Below are positions 46,868 through 64,000 of a DNA stretch of 64,000 nucleotides, piece after piece. The stretch is from the NCBI GenBank assembly GCA_030248065.1, contig JASAMV010002020.1, positions 62,001 through 126,000 of the forward strand, read 5' to 3'. The stretch is from Rhynchonema sp. JSB1_4. Its lineage: Eukaryota > Nematoda > Chromadorea > Monhysterida > Xyalidae. How positions within the stretch are numbered: position 1 is the first letter of the stretch; each line of letters begins with the position of its first letter. A program made the position numbers and the translations under genes. The notes beneath the pieces are model-generated. The model had not been told where the DNA came from. It made no database searches and saw nothing but the letters and a program-made list of their open reading frames with translations.

Positions 46868-48617
46868 TGATTAACACCGTGCGCGCAAGTTTATAACTCT
46901 CGCGCAAATTTGTCAAGAAACGCTCTGCACTGCGCATTCATGAAAGCAACGTGTGAGAATGAACATTTATATGGGCCCATAAGTAAACTTCAACTTCGGC
47001 CCGGGATCGGTCTCGAATTTTCGTTTGGAGCAGAATTTGTTATTTTCGAAAATTGATTAATTGTCTCGAGAAACTTTTCGCATGGCGAACGTTCGTCCAT
47101 ATCAGGTTCACGTACAGAATCTCGCAGGTCAATTGTTTCGAGCAAAAAATAAAAAAACGGCTTATCAAGGCTCTAGAGAAACCCCAACTCCAGACCCAGG
47201 TTCTTGTTTAGTTTTATACCATGTGCTGCTAACTTATAACTGTCACTATCGGTGTGCTACGTCACTTAACTAATTTAGCCAAAACCGGTCTACATTTTGC
47301 ACATTTCAGCAGTTTTTAACAGCGGCTGCCCCAGAACCGACGCTAATTCTGGGGAATGATGTTCGGAATAAATTCTCATGGGGTGTCGCAAAAATTGCGC
47401 ACGTTGAAAAACCGTACATTTTCGTAATATCATGGGTCCGTCTTTTTTTGACGCTGATACGCCATTGTTTTGTTGTGGTGATTAGATAAAAGACAGGCAT
47501 TGTGTGCGTGGCGTGGTGTGGTAAGGTGTGGTGAATAACGAAGTGTGCACAGCAGATGTCGTGGAATGAATGCATGCTACGCCGTGCCAATTCATTGTCA
47601 GTTTGAACAAGGGACAGAAAATTGCCAAATTTGAATGGTTATACTGCATTTATTACTTTGCGGTGTTGCTTATTTTTCATACTCAATACACCAGCGTCGA
47701 ATTTAGTTTTCAGATATGAATATGTAGGTACCGTATTTCCTCCGATCGAAGCCCTCTGGACTTCTCTATTTTTCATCCACCCTCAGGCATCGGGGCTTCC
47801 ACTAGATTGGAGCTCCTATTGTGAGGGGGTTTCTATTTTTGAGCGACAGTGTGACTCACGTGAGCTCTATAACAAAATGCTCAATGAGGAAGCATATCGG
47901 GTATATGACGAGAAGAGAAATACCCGTAGACATGAACTTCGAATATATAACTGCTTTCACATTATCAAAGTCACTTCGTCACAACAGCACAAGGACCATT
48001 AGTGCACCGCACTGGCTGTGAATATTGGTATACCATTACATTGGGGGGCTTGTAAAGGGAGGGGTTCTTATTTTGTCAAGATATGCGCTTCCCGGGGGCG
48101 TCAATTGGAGGAAGTACGGTAGTTTATTTGCCACTCAAAGAAGTAATATTTCAAAGATGAGAATCAGACAGGAAGAAATCGATTGTAAGTTACTGGTAGA
48201 AAGTTGAAGTAAGCACAACTCAGAAAATAGAAATACTTGCAAGGGTAAAAAGTTCGCCAATTTTGACAGAACAAGTACTTTTTAAGCTGTTTTCTTGGCG
48301 CCGTGTTTCACGCTTTTTCATTTTCCCTAGTCCCTGCTGCACATTGGTGTTGTACGTCGAAATCAGTGTCCAATATGGCGCTTTATTCGTCCAAACAAAG
48401 CATAATGTTTTAAAGCCCATCACCAGCACATAAAAGGCCCGAAATTTTCCATGGGAGGTACAGTCACACAAATATTTGAGGTAAGAATAACAATTAAAGA
48501 CCGAAAATCCGTCACCCTGCAGTCCTAAAACAATTGAAGGATATTTATACATGTTAAAATATCCTCTGGGTCTCTGAGAGCGTTAGTCCTATTTAAGTCT
48601 CATCATTCCGTTGTCTT
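46868..48617. other. Intergenic region
   Basis: Contains one element with TACCGTA ends (47729-48121). The 47060-47600 and 48130-48600 stretches have only short ORFs without motifs. Confidence 0.45.
47729..48121. mobile_element. MITE with TACCGTATTTCCTCC ends
   Basis: The left end TACCGTATTTCCTCCGATCG pairs with the right end CAATTGGAGGAAGTACGGTA. About 393 bp with no coding capacity that I can support. The class is undetermined. Confidence 0.6.
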
Positions 48618-51250
48618 TTAAGTGGTGCACTGGAAGGCAACGTTCTGATACAACACGGCGTTGTTTAGCACATCAAAGCTGCCGTCGTTCGTGCAAACGA
48701 TGCCGGAGTTCTCGGACGTAAGGGTGGTGGCCGTGGTCGAACCGCTGGGCAGCACCTCTGGAACATCAGATAACGGGTGTTCTTGACTTGATCTAATTAA
48801 TTGGCACGCTCTATTGTCAATGCAGCTCTCTTGAGGAGATTTAGCTCAGATTAGTGCGAGTCAACTTTGTGGACCAATAAAAGCCGTCGTGGCGTTCCAT
48901 GCACATCTGGGCGTGCACGAAACGGCCACACAGATACATATGGGATAACAACAGGGTTTACATGTAATCAGCCAAAAATGGCGCCGTTTTTTGCCCGACT
49001 GCTATCTACATAATGCACATTGTCGGAAACGACCGTTGCGCGCCATTTGCTACACCGTCAGAATGGCCACGACACGGTAACGAAAGCTAATATTTAAAAA
49101 AGAATTTTTAGTGATTTTGGGAGTGTTTATGATCGTCAAGCTATTCCAAAACATTTCATACTCAGCTCAACTGTGACGTCTACCAGCTCAGGGTTCGTAT
49201 GACTAGGGATCACAACGATGTTTGCATTGCCACCACTCACTTGCATTCACATTGGCGGCGGTATCGGTGGTGCACAGGGTGGTCAGCTGCTGATTGAACG
49301 TTGTGCCCAACGGAACGACGTTGGCACCCATGAAACTAAAGTAGGTGGCCGGCGTCGCAATGCCAGTCGCAGTCGTCGGACGCAGACAGCCTGCAGCAAA
49401 CAGTTTGGCATGTGTTCGGTTTTGTATCAACGAATATGTGTGCCCTAATCCGAATTTGAAAGGAACAGCAAACAACTTTGAAGGGAAGCACTGTCATAGC
49501 AACTTTGCTGATCCGGTTCGGCTCGACGCCTTGACAGAGCTGGGCCAATTTTATGTTTTGTGGGGTCTGGGATGGAATTCACAAAACAAAGTCAAGTTCA
49601 CCATCAACCTCACCGTCAAAGTTCAAAGTCAGATAATTTCGGGCTCACGCTGGCTGACGATTTTGTAAACGAAGGGTCAACTTTGAGGCGTTCTTATGCA
49701 GTGACTGCGGTCAGTGATCGCAACATTATTTCAAAACCACTGGGCATAAATTCTTAAGAACTCGGAAATACTCTTTTAAAACGCTTGTGTTATATCCTTA
49801 AAATAATATTTTGTTGAGAAAACCGTGCAACTACACACAACAACGCGTCAAAGTTGACACTTCGTCGCTTCGTGACGCTGAAACATCTAACTTTGAACTT
49901 TGACGGTGAACTTGACTTTGTTTTGTGAATTCCACCCAATCAGGACGATTGATGTACATTTGACAAGCGTAAAGACCAGCTACCGAAATGGGCGCCCGAC
50001 AATCCCTAGGGGCAAGGAAACATCACACTCCTCCACAATCGCCTGCACGTCAACTAACCGCAATAAAATGTGCCGGTGTTACTCCAGGTGTTTGTGCTCG
50101 AGCTACAGGTCAACGTTGTGGCGGCCGTGTACGCGGTTGTGCCATCGAACAGGTTCAACTGCGTGCCTGAATTAAGGAAAGCAGGTTAGGCTGCATAATT
50201 TGCCACTGAATCTGATGATTGGCGCTCTGTCCGCCACATGTCAGCTGGACTCATTCTTGGGTACGCAAAAAAAATACCAAGGTTTACACGCGGAATATGT
50301 GTAGTAGGTGCACGTGCGTGGCGAAGACGAAGCCATTGCGCAATTAATGTCGTTGAGAAGATTTCCACTCACCCAACTTTGTCAGATAATCACCATCCCC
50401 CAACTCACCAATACCACTGCAAGTCACAGTGGCCGTTGTGCCACCGGCATACAATGAGTTGGACGGAGTGGTGCTGTACGTGATGCTGACTGTGTTTGAT
50501 GTCGGGATCGCCGAGCAACCTGAGCACACATGGCTGGACAATGGTTTTTGTTCCAATCTACTGAATGTAACTGTAATGTGAGTGCCACGAGCCAAGGGCT
50601 GATCCAGGGAGCATGTCCCTTTGGTTTGAAGTGGCCCGTGAACGTTGCCAACCCATTCGGGAAGAGAAAAGAAACAGGACCCCTTAAATCGCATGCTTTT
50701 CACTCTCATAACTTCAAAGGCTCAAAAATTGAGCGCATCGCGCGTTGGAGACACACACTTTCAGCGACATTTGACATTCGCGAAATTTTGCGCATTTTGT
50801 ATAATATGCGCACCACATTATTCTTTGAAGTAGATAACAATGGCATTTCAAAAATGGAACAAACACCAAATAAAAATGACATTTTGAGCCCCTCCCATCG
50901 CCAAAGGTTGGATCCGCGACTACCATGCATGAGCGATTGTGTCAAAGCTGATGATCAAAGCAAATATTGATGTCTCGACGGGTAGTACTTTCATGCTGAT
51001 CAAAACTAAGGTTGTTAGCAAATCTTGGCATCCTTAAAATCAGAGATCATGCGTTCAAAATCCGATCCGATCGCCGATAGTGAAACCTCACTGTGTTCGT
51101 GCTGTGTTCGTAAAGACACTCGCTCTCACATTAAGCGACACTTCTGTCGAACGAAATGAATAAAACCACCGTCATACCGGTTGATGAGGTGACGATGACG
51201 CAAGCTTGGGATTGATAGACCCAGACTGCGATAAGGGCGTAATGGAGCAT
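48618..51250 (-). CDS. Secreted nine-cysteine sushi-like protein C
   Basis: Predicted 193-aa secreted paralogue of A and B. Five exons, all junctions phase 1: 51178-51250, 50409-50519, 50059-50166, 49241-49390, 48618-48757. Signal peptide MLHYALIAVWVYQSQA followed by Cys; sushi-like module GCSAIPTSNTVSITYSTT, TTATVTCSGIG, TLTC, WSNTGTFYCG; second module GCLRPTTATGIATPATYF, TTLC, SGIVC, and VAFQCTT at the stop. Nine cysteines in the shared order. The intron inside the sushi module lies after SGIG,about 12 residues away from its position in A and B, and the GCLRPT exon is fused with the next one. The 49568-49938 foldback lies in intron 3 and a hAT-type element in the intron before exon 2. The function is unknown; a cuticle, immune or salivary role would be guesswork. 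Confidence 0.85.
49568..49938. mobile_element. Foldback element with GGATGGAATTCACAAAACAA ends
   Basis: The left arm GGAATTCACAAAACAAAGTC and the right arm GACTTTGTTTTGTGAATTCC. The pairing continues through AACTTTGAACTTTGACGG. About 370 bp, in intron 3 of secreted gene C. Confidence 0.8.
50593..50923. mobile_element. hAT-type MITE, CAGGGGCGGATCC family, diverged copy
   Basis: Left end CAAGGGCTGATCCAGGG and right end GGTTGGATCCGCG, with a core of GCGCATCGCGCGTTGG and TTTCAAAAATGGAACAA. It lies in intron 1 of secreted gene C. The target duplication is no longer clear. Confidence 0.75.
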
Positions 51251-53372
51251 GTCGAAAGTCGTAACTGCGCTCGCAACGAGAATTGTGGAAATCTTCAAAA
51301 GACAAAGTTAAAGTGCTAACTAATTATTTTTTTAGCCAGCAAGACAAAAAGGTTTACGGTACTTTTTCAAAAAGTCGATGTAACAGACAGAAGTATTTTT
51401 GGTGAAGCCACAACGTGAAAGAAAGATCATTATAGTGAACGAATGACAAATGAGTGTTTGCGGCCTGCTTTTATAGTCGTTACGGATCCGCATCTCGTAA
51501 TTTGTAAATGTGTGTCAACTGATTCAACACGGTTGGTTTAAACCAGTCGTCCCATATCTTGAGAAAGTACACCTTTGATCAAATCCAGTTAACAGTGCGG
51601 TTTTGATATATTGGCAGATCACCTGGCTCAAGAATTGATAGAGTTTTCTCCTGGACTTTTTTGCTCGCTTCAAGGTATATATTTCTGGCTTATCTACTTC
51701 GCAATCTAGTTAGTCTAGTCCTGTCATATTCCACGCCTAGTTCTAGGACTACCCATTTGGCGTGTGCGTTAGCGCCTAGTGTGACTGTGATAGTAATAAT
51801 CGTTTCTTTACCTGCCAAGAGTCCACTGTAACTGATTACGCATCAAGATATCAAGAAGTACGCAACAAGAATGCCACACATTTCTTCTTATTTCTGCATC
51901 TAATTAAATCAGCTGTTCTTTAATGTTGCCGATACATCAGACCGTAGATTTGATCATCATCAGTTCATCAACAATTTGTGGTTTTTTTGCGGTAAATGCA
52001 TTTCGCGCAAAAAATGTTGTTCCCGAACCACCGCAAGGCGACGTGTAATGTTCAGCCGTCAAATTTTGGTATATTTATCAGAAGGAAATAAATTCTTTTT
52101 CGTTATCTTCGTGATTGATTAACCGTCGGATATTAGGTATATGCAAAAAGGTATGAAACTACACTTGCTGAATGTAATGTCGCGCATCTTGTTTGAATTT
52201 GATGCGACGTGACTGGACAATTCGATCTCTCCCTTTTGATTTTAATGTTGTTCGAACTTCATTTTTGCACGGACTTCCCGTTAATTGAAAGCAGCAGTGC
52301 GTACTAGGTTTTGCGTAATATTCTTATTTGATGCCCAATGAATTTGTGGATGACAATCCTGTTAAAAAACAGTCACGTTATGTAACACATGTGAATTGTT
52401 TTATTTTTCAGACGGTTCCGACTGATTTCTTGTCGTTTTTTCGCTGTTAATCAATCATAACGAGTCAATGATTTTAAATAACTGAAATGACCGCAGAGTT
52501 TATGCACGCGGTAAGTCACGGGCATGCAAATGTAGTCCATAGCGTGGATAATGTTACTGACTCGAAGTATGGAACTTTCTTAATGATTTCGAATCATTTT
52601 GAAAATCAACTGGCACGGGTAGGTCCAAGTTCTCGAGGGCACCACGGCCACAGCGGGGCGGTTACGCAACAGTGTATGTATTTGGTATTGAGATATTGAT
52701 TTAACGCACGCTCCCCACATCGGTGCGTAAATTCCCTTTTCACACCCAAATCATTTGTGTGTTGCACAACATTGCTGTTCGCGCAAGCACGCAACCAATT
52801 GAGGTCAGCCAGCTGGAACTTGTGATCCATCAAGTACAAACTTGGGAACGCAATGCAGAGTTGCGCTTTCGAGAATTTGGGCCGTTTGATGTCGTGACAT
52901 TGTTGCTCGTGTAGGATGATGACGAATAAAACATTAAACACTTTGGGATTCGACTTATGTCTTTCAGTCGGAAAGTTTCCGGGTGCAAACGTACTCTGTG
53001 CTCAATAAAGGCATGTAAGATCAAAAACCATGTTTGGTAGCATGGACGAGTTTCGAACGGGTGGTATTTTTTTGATTTTCGCGTTAAAAATGATGGTCTT
53101 GCAAAACGTCTGCACGCGTTCGCTTATAACAGTAAATGTGTGGTGGTGAGGCGTGAGTGCACCATAGGCGGATACACAGACGCACCAGCAGCGGACAGCA
53201 AGCAGAAAGAAACAGTCAGCTCGCGCATCGTTTCAGCCGCAGACCAGGGAGTGATTTTTCTTCAAGCTCAACAGCAAATCTGCGCATTCTCACACAAGTG
53301 TGTTTTGCCATCTTTTCTGAATCAAAGTGAGCCAGCGCACTGAAACTGCGCGTCCCATCGACCACGACAACA
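51251..53372. other. Intergenic region
   Basis: AT-rich and largely featureless from 51300 to 52480. The repeat shared with 29341-29456 lies at 52711-52823. No gene is supported. Confidence 0.5.
52711..52823 (-). repeat. Dispersed repeat with conserved minus-strand frame, copy 2
   Basis: Reads KFQLADLNWLRACANSN and VVQHTNDLGVKREFTHRCGE on the minus strand, matching 29341-29456. See that entry for the pattern of differences. Confidence 0.5.
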
Positions 53373-59071
<5,699 letters not shown>

Positions 59072-61732
59072 CGCAATATTTCGCAAACGTTCTCTGATTT
59101 TTAATTCTTGTGATCATCGCCAGCGCATGTGAACCCGTCACCTTGGCGATCATTATTGGGTACTGATGGCGCTCATATGCTCTTCTAGCGTAGATACTTT
59201 ACCGCAAGTATTTTTTAATGTCAGTCAAGAACGAGCTGGTATTATTTCCTTTTTTAATTTTGAACACTGGACTATGCATTCCTGGCGCTATATAGTTGCG
59301 TTGACACGCAACAGTGTTTCGATTTTTGGTTGATTGTTGTTTTTTTGGCCTGCATCTCAAGACGAGAATTAATAAAGTTTGAGCGCGCGACAACCAGTTG
59401 CATTCCTTGAGCCATTCATATGCGACATCTGCACATGTAGAGAAAGTTCTAAGGTTCTTCATGTGATAATATCACATAAATATGTACGTTTTCAAAAATA
59501 CCGTTATGTTCTTGGGATTTTTCAGACGAAGAAGACGTAGCAAAGAAACATTACAATGCGGTACATTTTCACCACCGACTTACAGTATGTGAGTCAAGTC
59601 AAATAACGTGTGTGACAATACAGCACCAAATCCAGAAGACGAACACCAACTTCGTTGTCATGTGTCATGCGTTGAATGAGTGGCTTCAAGAATCTCTCAC
59701 CTGAAGGTTTCTCGCTGGTTAAGGTTTGCGCTGACTTCACTTTATGACAGTAGGAAGTTCGGAGCATAGGCACTGTACATAGTCCTCAATGGACTGCGGT
59801 CGATAGTTTGCAAACAGATGATGTACCAACAGTGGCAGCCATTAACTAATTACGTGTACACTGGCTCCGATCAACCCTAGATACAATAATTACAGTAACT
59901 AGCCCACGCGAAAAACGCACCAAACAGCGAGCTGGACCCCGGAGAACACAAAAATACAGGCAGGCTGTCGTAATTATGGAACCTCAGTCACAACACGCTT
60001 GAACGGTGATGAAGTCACGCGTGCAGAGTGCAACGAATATTAGTCGGTGTTGCACCACTGACCGTAACGAATTTTTATCGCCCCGCTGTTGACAGTTTAT
60101 TCCGTTGCTTTGATCTCGAAATGAACCCGATGAGTTTTTCAGTCCTATCAAAGTGGAGATTCATTTATTTCATTGTTAATCATCGTCGTGCGAATGGGAG
60201 GACCGTGGCAGTAAAAACATTAGCAGGACGATACAGAACAGAAAAAAGGAATTTTTTTCCTATTTCATATCGGATGGAGGCTTGAAATATCTCTTTTGTG
60301 CAGTGGCCGAAACACGAACAGACCAGAAAAATTCACAACATGCCGCAAAAAGCCAGCCATAAATTCAATTGTTCATCTGATTTCAGCCGTATCATAAACG
60401 TTCCCAGTCTTCATTTTTGCATTGTTTTGACGAGACGATTTTTTTCCAGACGACTTTTTGTTCAGGTTTCCAATGATTGAAACGCTATGGTCCGATGTTG
60501 TTGCATGCTTGGTGCTCGCGATGCTTTATGTCAGTCAGAGTTCTGCTTTATGTCAAAAGCCAAACATTAATGTCGGCTTGTCATTGGTCTTGAACTTGCA
60601 ATCCTGTTGTTTATATACGACGCGCCAATTCGGATATTTTAACAGCGAAAGCTTCGACAAGAGTTCGACTTTATTCCCAAACCTGTTTGAATAAATGATT
60701 CTCACGCTGCTCGAGTGATTGATATCGAAAAACTGTCGAAAATGCAAAATTAAAATCTGGATCGAGTACAAGACCGACCCGAGACCGCAGCTGATGGTTA
60801 CCAAGCCCTATTGTCTCTTTCAAATCGGCGCGTGTGTGTTCCAAATTGAATAGGAAGATAAATGTGCGCTTGTCTTTCGGCTCAGGCAAGACACTAGACA
60901 TTTTGTGTGTGTTTGACATCAGCCATACTTACTAGACGTCGCTCCAACTTTGTAGTACCACTCTTTTCAATCAAACTATGTATTCCATATTTAGCTTGCG
61001 CATTCTGAACCGTTGGTTGCCGGATAGAGACTTTCAGATTTCCGGCAATAAAAGTGCGAAAAGATATCGAATTTCCATTGCAAAGTATAGAAATCCAAAG
61101 AACATCAACACTACAGTATTTCACGATTTCCTGCTTTTCCTTCCTCTTGCCAGCACATACAGTATACATACGATGTATTGTGTACATGTACAGTAGGTAT
61201 ATGTCCACGTCCGCATGCAGTTCTGAACTTCTTCCAGCCCTTATTAGCATAAAGTTCATGCTCCCAAGACATGGCCTGGGCGCGAAAGGGCATAAAAGCA
61301 CATCAGTGTCAGCAATTTTACGGGTATCTTTCGTGACAGGCGTTCATAAAAGCGCACAAGTTTACGATTCACTTTGCACGTCATGCACTCCGTGCAACAC
61401 AGTATCCTCAAGATTCGAAGCCCTGAGAATCTGTTATGACCATCAACCATTTCTGATGACTGAGGAATCTGTACCTTGGGAGCCACGCCAGAACCATGTG
61501 GTACCAATAACGCTGCATTCTCAATTTGGCTCAGTTCAAACTTGAATGGAGGAGGCACACTGCAGGGTGCTCAAGTGGAAATCACAGGTTCGTCTGGAAC
61601 ATGGTTTCCGACTGCTGGTGTTGTGGTTTGGAGCTCAGCTGTGGCCAAAAATAGCATTTCTATTGACACCAACTTTCGTCCAGTTTCCATTGCGACTGAT
61701 TTGGAGATTGCACTATAATACAAGTCTTACGG

Positions 61733-62123
61733 CAGTGGCGGATCCAGCTTTCGGCCAAGGGGGCAAATCCCAAAAAAGTCATTTTTAACTAGTGCACGTT
61801 TGATTTTTTTCAAAAATCGTTTTTATCCAGTGCCTGTTTATAATTGGGCGATTTTGAACTAAATGGTACACTATATACGAGCATGCGCGCGTACCGCGCG
61901 ATATTTTTGCACTTTTGGCACCCGTGACGGCCAAATTTCAATGATATGGGTCTATCTGACTCGAGAAGCGCGCGATTTTTGGACTTTTGAAGTGTATTGG
62001 AATGAAAATCCTCCAATTTAGGGGCCCTTTTCCCTCATTTTTTCCGAAATGGTGGCTCCGCTTCAGCGGCCACTTTCACCAAAGGGGTCCAAGGCCATTG
62101 TGTGGCCCCTGGATCCGCTGGTG
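61733..62123. mobile_element. hAT-type MITE, CAGGGGCGGATCC family, copy with both ends
   Basis: Ends CAGTGGCGGATCCAGC and CTGGATCCGCTGGTG. The flanking 8-mers TCTTACGG (61725-61732) and TCTTGCAG (62124-62131) match at six of eight positions. The interior is in the opposite orientation to the copy at 24851-25445. Confidence 0.88.
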
Positions 62124-62998
62124 TCTTGCAGTGTTCGTTATGCTACGATATAATGTGAGCATGATTGTTCAAAGGCGCGAAATCATGTCAAAGGAACTCT
62201 GGAATCAATGGGCGCTCGGTGTATAGCTCGCACGTTGTTTATTGTTTATCTGCCGATCTGTCAGCAGCACCGCGCAGCGATTCTGCGTCGGAAATCAAAA
62301 ATGAAGTCCCACAGATTCCGGTCCACGGAACACGGGCCCGGTATGCTTCCGTCCAAAAGACAACGTAACTTTGACGCTTAGCATTGTTCTAATCAATGCA
62401 AACGTTCTGGGGCCCAAACTGGTAAGTTGTGAGTTTTCAGGACCTTAACTAAAGTACCTATTGTACCTTACGTGCATTTGGCAGGCAACTCCTGCGCTGA
62501 GGTGACAGACTAAGCCAATTTGAAAAAAAGGAGAGAGAGAAGCGCACGAGAAAACCGCCAAGCCAATTATCCATTAGCGCAGCAGTCGGAGCCACAGCGG
62601 ACTTCTAACACAAAAATATAAAGGCGTTCTGTGTTTTGTTTACTTGCAGTCCATTAAGAGCATTATTAAATGCAACACATTATAACATTTCCGCTGATAA
62701 CCGACTTGTGGCCCCATTAGTGCACCACCCACTGGGAGCTTCTGTCGAATTTCTCTGGTTTTCAGTACTTTCCTAAATTGTAATTTATCGAGCCCGTCCA
62801 AAACTTGCCAGATTGTTTAATCTATACGGTCGTTTCCGGCGCTGGCTGCTTGAGGTGTCAAGCGAAACAGTCCCGGACGGGCGAGAATTTTTAGTTGTTT
62901 GCACATGTCTGGCTTCGGGTCACTTTATGTTCTTCGCCGATTGAAAATTCCGATTTTCCACACCTCATTCCGGCATGCACAGAATTGCATAAGCTTTG

Positions 62999-63142
62999 AG
63001 CCTTTGAAAGTATGCGTTGACCTTGATGGATTTCTATCTAGTGGAGTCATTATTTCCCCTGGACTGGTTCGTGCAGCGCACAACAACAAGCACTTCATTA
63101 GTGCCACATTCTTTTCCTGTCAGCTGGGGGATTTTAACACGT
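62999..63142 (+). pseudogene. Possible degenerate S1-protease His exon
   Basis: After an acceptor-like GCATGCACAG the frame reads VCVDLDGFLSSGVIISPGLV then RAAHNNKHF, ending near a GTGATC donor. SGVIISPGLV-RAAHN resembles the S1 motif GVLIS..LVLTAAHC, but the Cys after His is Asn and no other protease exon follows in the window. It could be the start of a diverged protease homologue running off the right edge, or chance. Confidence 0.25.
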
Positions 63143-64000
63143 GATCTATGTATGTATATCTATACTTGAAGTGCAAGATGTGTTTTTCTCTTCTTTCCAT
63201 GTCGCCCAGGCTCAAATAAACTCGCAAGTCGCTTGAGTGAACCGCCTGCAGGAAACAAAAAATAGCATGTTTTGTCGTCCTACAGATCTCATTTGTCTGG
63301 AATACACAAATTCAAAAGCCGTGTATGAAATTGGTATGAAATTGTCACTATAATCCTGTGCTATGAAGGAAGGGGTAGAAAATGAAGAACAGTATATTCG
63401 CCGCAGAAAAATGTAACCGTAATTGCAAAGTCAAGAAAAATTAAAAGTTTTGTGCGGCGGCGACGGCCAAAAGTCGAGCTTCAGACTTGAGCTTGCTGAC
63501 TTTATACTTATAGTTGCCTGCCAGTTATGTGCAGCGTAAATCATCAGATTGAATCCATCCACCTATCACTCATTCTGCGTTCACAATAAATACTGTGGGC
63601 TCTGTCGCCATACAGTTGGCTTGTCAGCAAACTTTGCCTGCAAGAATGCTGCTACAGATGATACATCTGGGTAGGTATTGCTGACGTGTGGAATTTTCAG
63701 GACTTACGGCTTCCACACAGTATAACACACGAAACGATAAAAAGGCTGACATGTTTTTCCTGACAAGAGTGAAAATTGAATGGAAGAAAAATTAATACAT
63801 GCATAGATTAGTGCATTTATGTCTTTTGGGAGAGCTTTGCGATGCCCAAAATAACTCTGGAAAAAAACACAAATGTACACAAGCTATACATACGTGTCTT
63901 CTCTTTCATTCGATTTTTACTCAGGTCAGCAAAGATATGTCAGTAAAGTTAGTATTTCTTCTACCTCGCACGTTAAATTGTGTTGGAAGCCGTAAGCCCT

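Larger units (their letters stand above)
59072..64000. other. Right end: no confident gene
   Basis: Contains one hAT-type element (61733-62123). A plus-strand ORF at 60473 starts with a signal-peptide-like MIETLWSDVVACLVLAMLYV. An open segment at 61465-61718 after an acceptor-like site ends in a stop (contains EPCGTNNAAFSIW and GTLQGAQVEITGS). The two may be exons of one secreted protein, but the join was not found. The stretches 59100-60450 and 63150-64000 show nothing supportable. Confidence 0.4.

Noticed and set aside
53140..53343. 67-aa plus-strand ORF upstream of HSD17B8
   Set aside because: It lies in the probable 5' leader, with no motif and no link to the conserved start at 53373.
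60553..60919. Minus-strand ORF (82 aa, starts MSNTHKMSSVLPEP) overlapping a plus-strand signal-peptide ORF
   Set aside because: Both cannot be judged without transcripts; neither has a recognised domain, so neither is called as a gene.

Overview
This window is animal nuclear DNA, most likely from an invertebrate. Genes are split by many phase-matched spliceosomal introns, exons are short (about 25-350 bp), there are secreted and neuropeptide-type precursors, and the spaces between genes and inside introns are packed with short foldback transposons. I could not name the species. No rRNA, tRNA, CRISPR array or bacterial operon was seen. All gene models were assembled by hand from acceptor/donor sites, reading phase and conserved motifs.

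Layout, left to right. An ectonucleotide pyrophosphatase/phosphodiesterase (ENPP) gene on the minus strand runs off the left edge (about 754-3196). A multi-zinc-finger gene follows on the minus strand (5131-8936). A poorly defined minus-strand gene with acidic and coiled-coil exons lies at 12.4-15.1 kb. Three paralogous genes for small secreted, nine-cysteine, sushi-like proteins sit at 18588-21753 (minus), 23323-28772 (plus, head to head with the first) and 48618-51250 (minus). A precursor of five amidated ...GRPRY peptides is at 35252-37118 (plus). A complete eight-exon S1 serine protease is at 42645-46867 (minus). An HSD17B8-type short-chain dehydrogenase is at 53373-59071 (plus); its 3.4-kb second intron carries a complete CENP-B-like DNA-binding protein gene (54481-56287). 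The last 5 kb hold only weak gene fragments.

The rest is mainly non-autonomous DNA transposons. I see (i) hAT-type elements with 8-bp target duplications (ends CAGGGTTGGGC, CAGGGGCGGATCC, CAGTGTTCGAACGGG); (ii) foldbacks flanked by TTAA whose ends start AGGG; (iii) Harbinger/Tourist-like foldbacks flanked by TTA or ATA whose interiors are arrays of one short motif and its complement; and (iv) a family with GGGTG...TTTTCGAAACGG ends. Several are nested in one another, and most gene introns longer than 500 bp contain at least one.

The genes do not form a pathway. The most notable content is the GRPRYamide precursor, the nine-cysteine secreted family with shifted intron positions, the nested domesticated-transposase gene, an unusually high share of splice donors with T at +3 (GTTGGT, GTTAGT), and strong enrichment of the octamer TGAAACAT.
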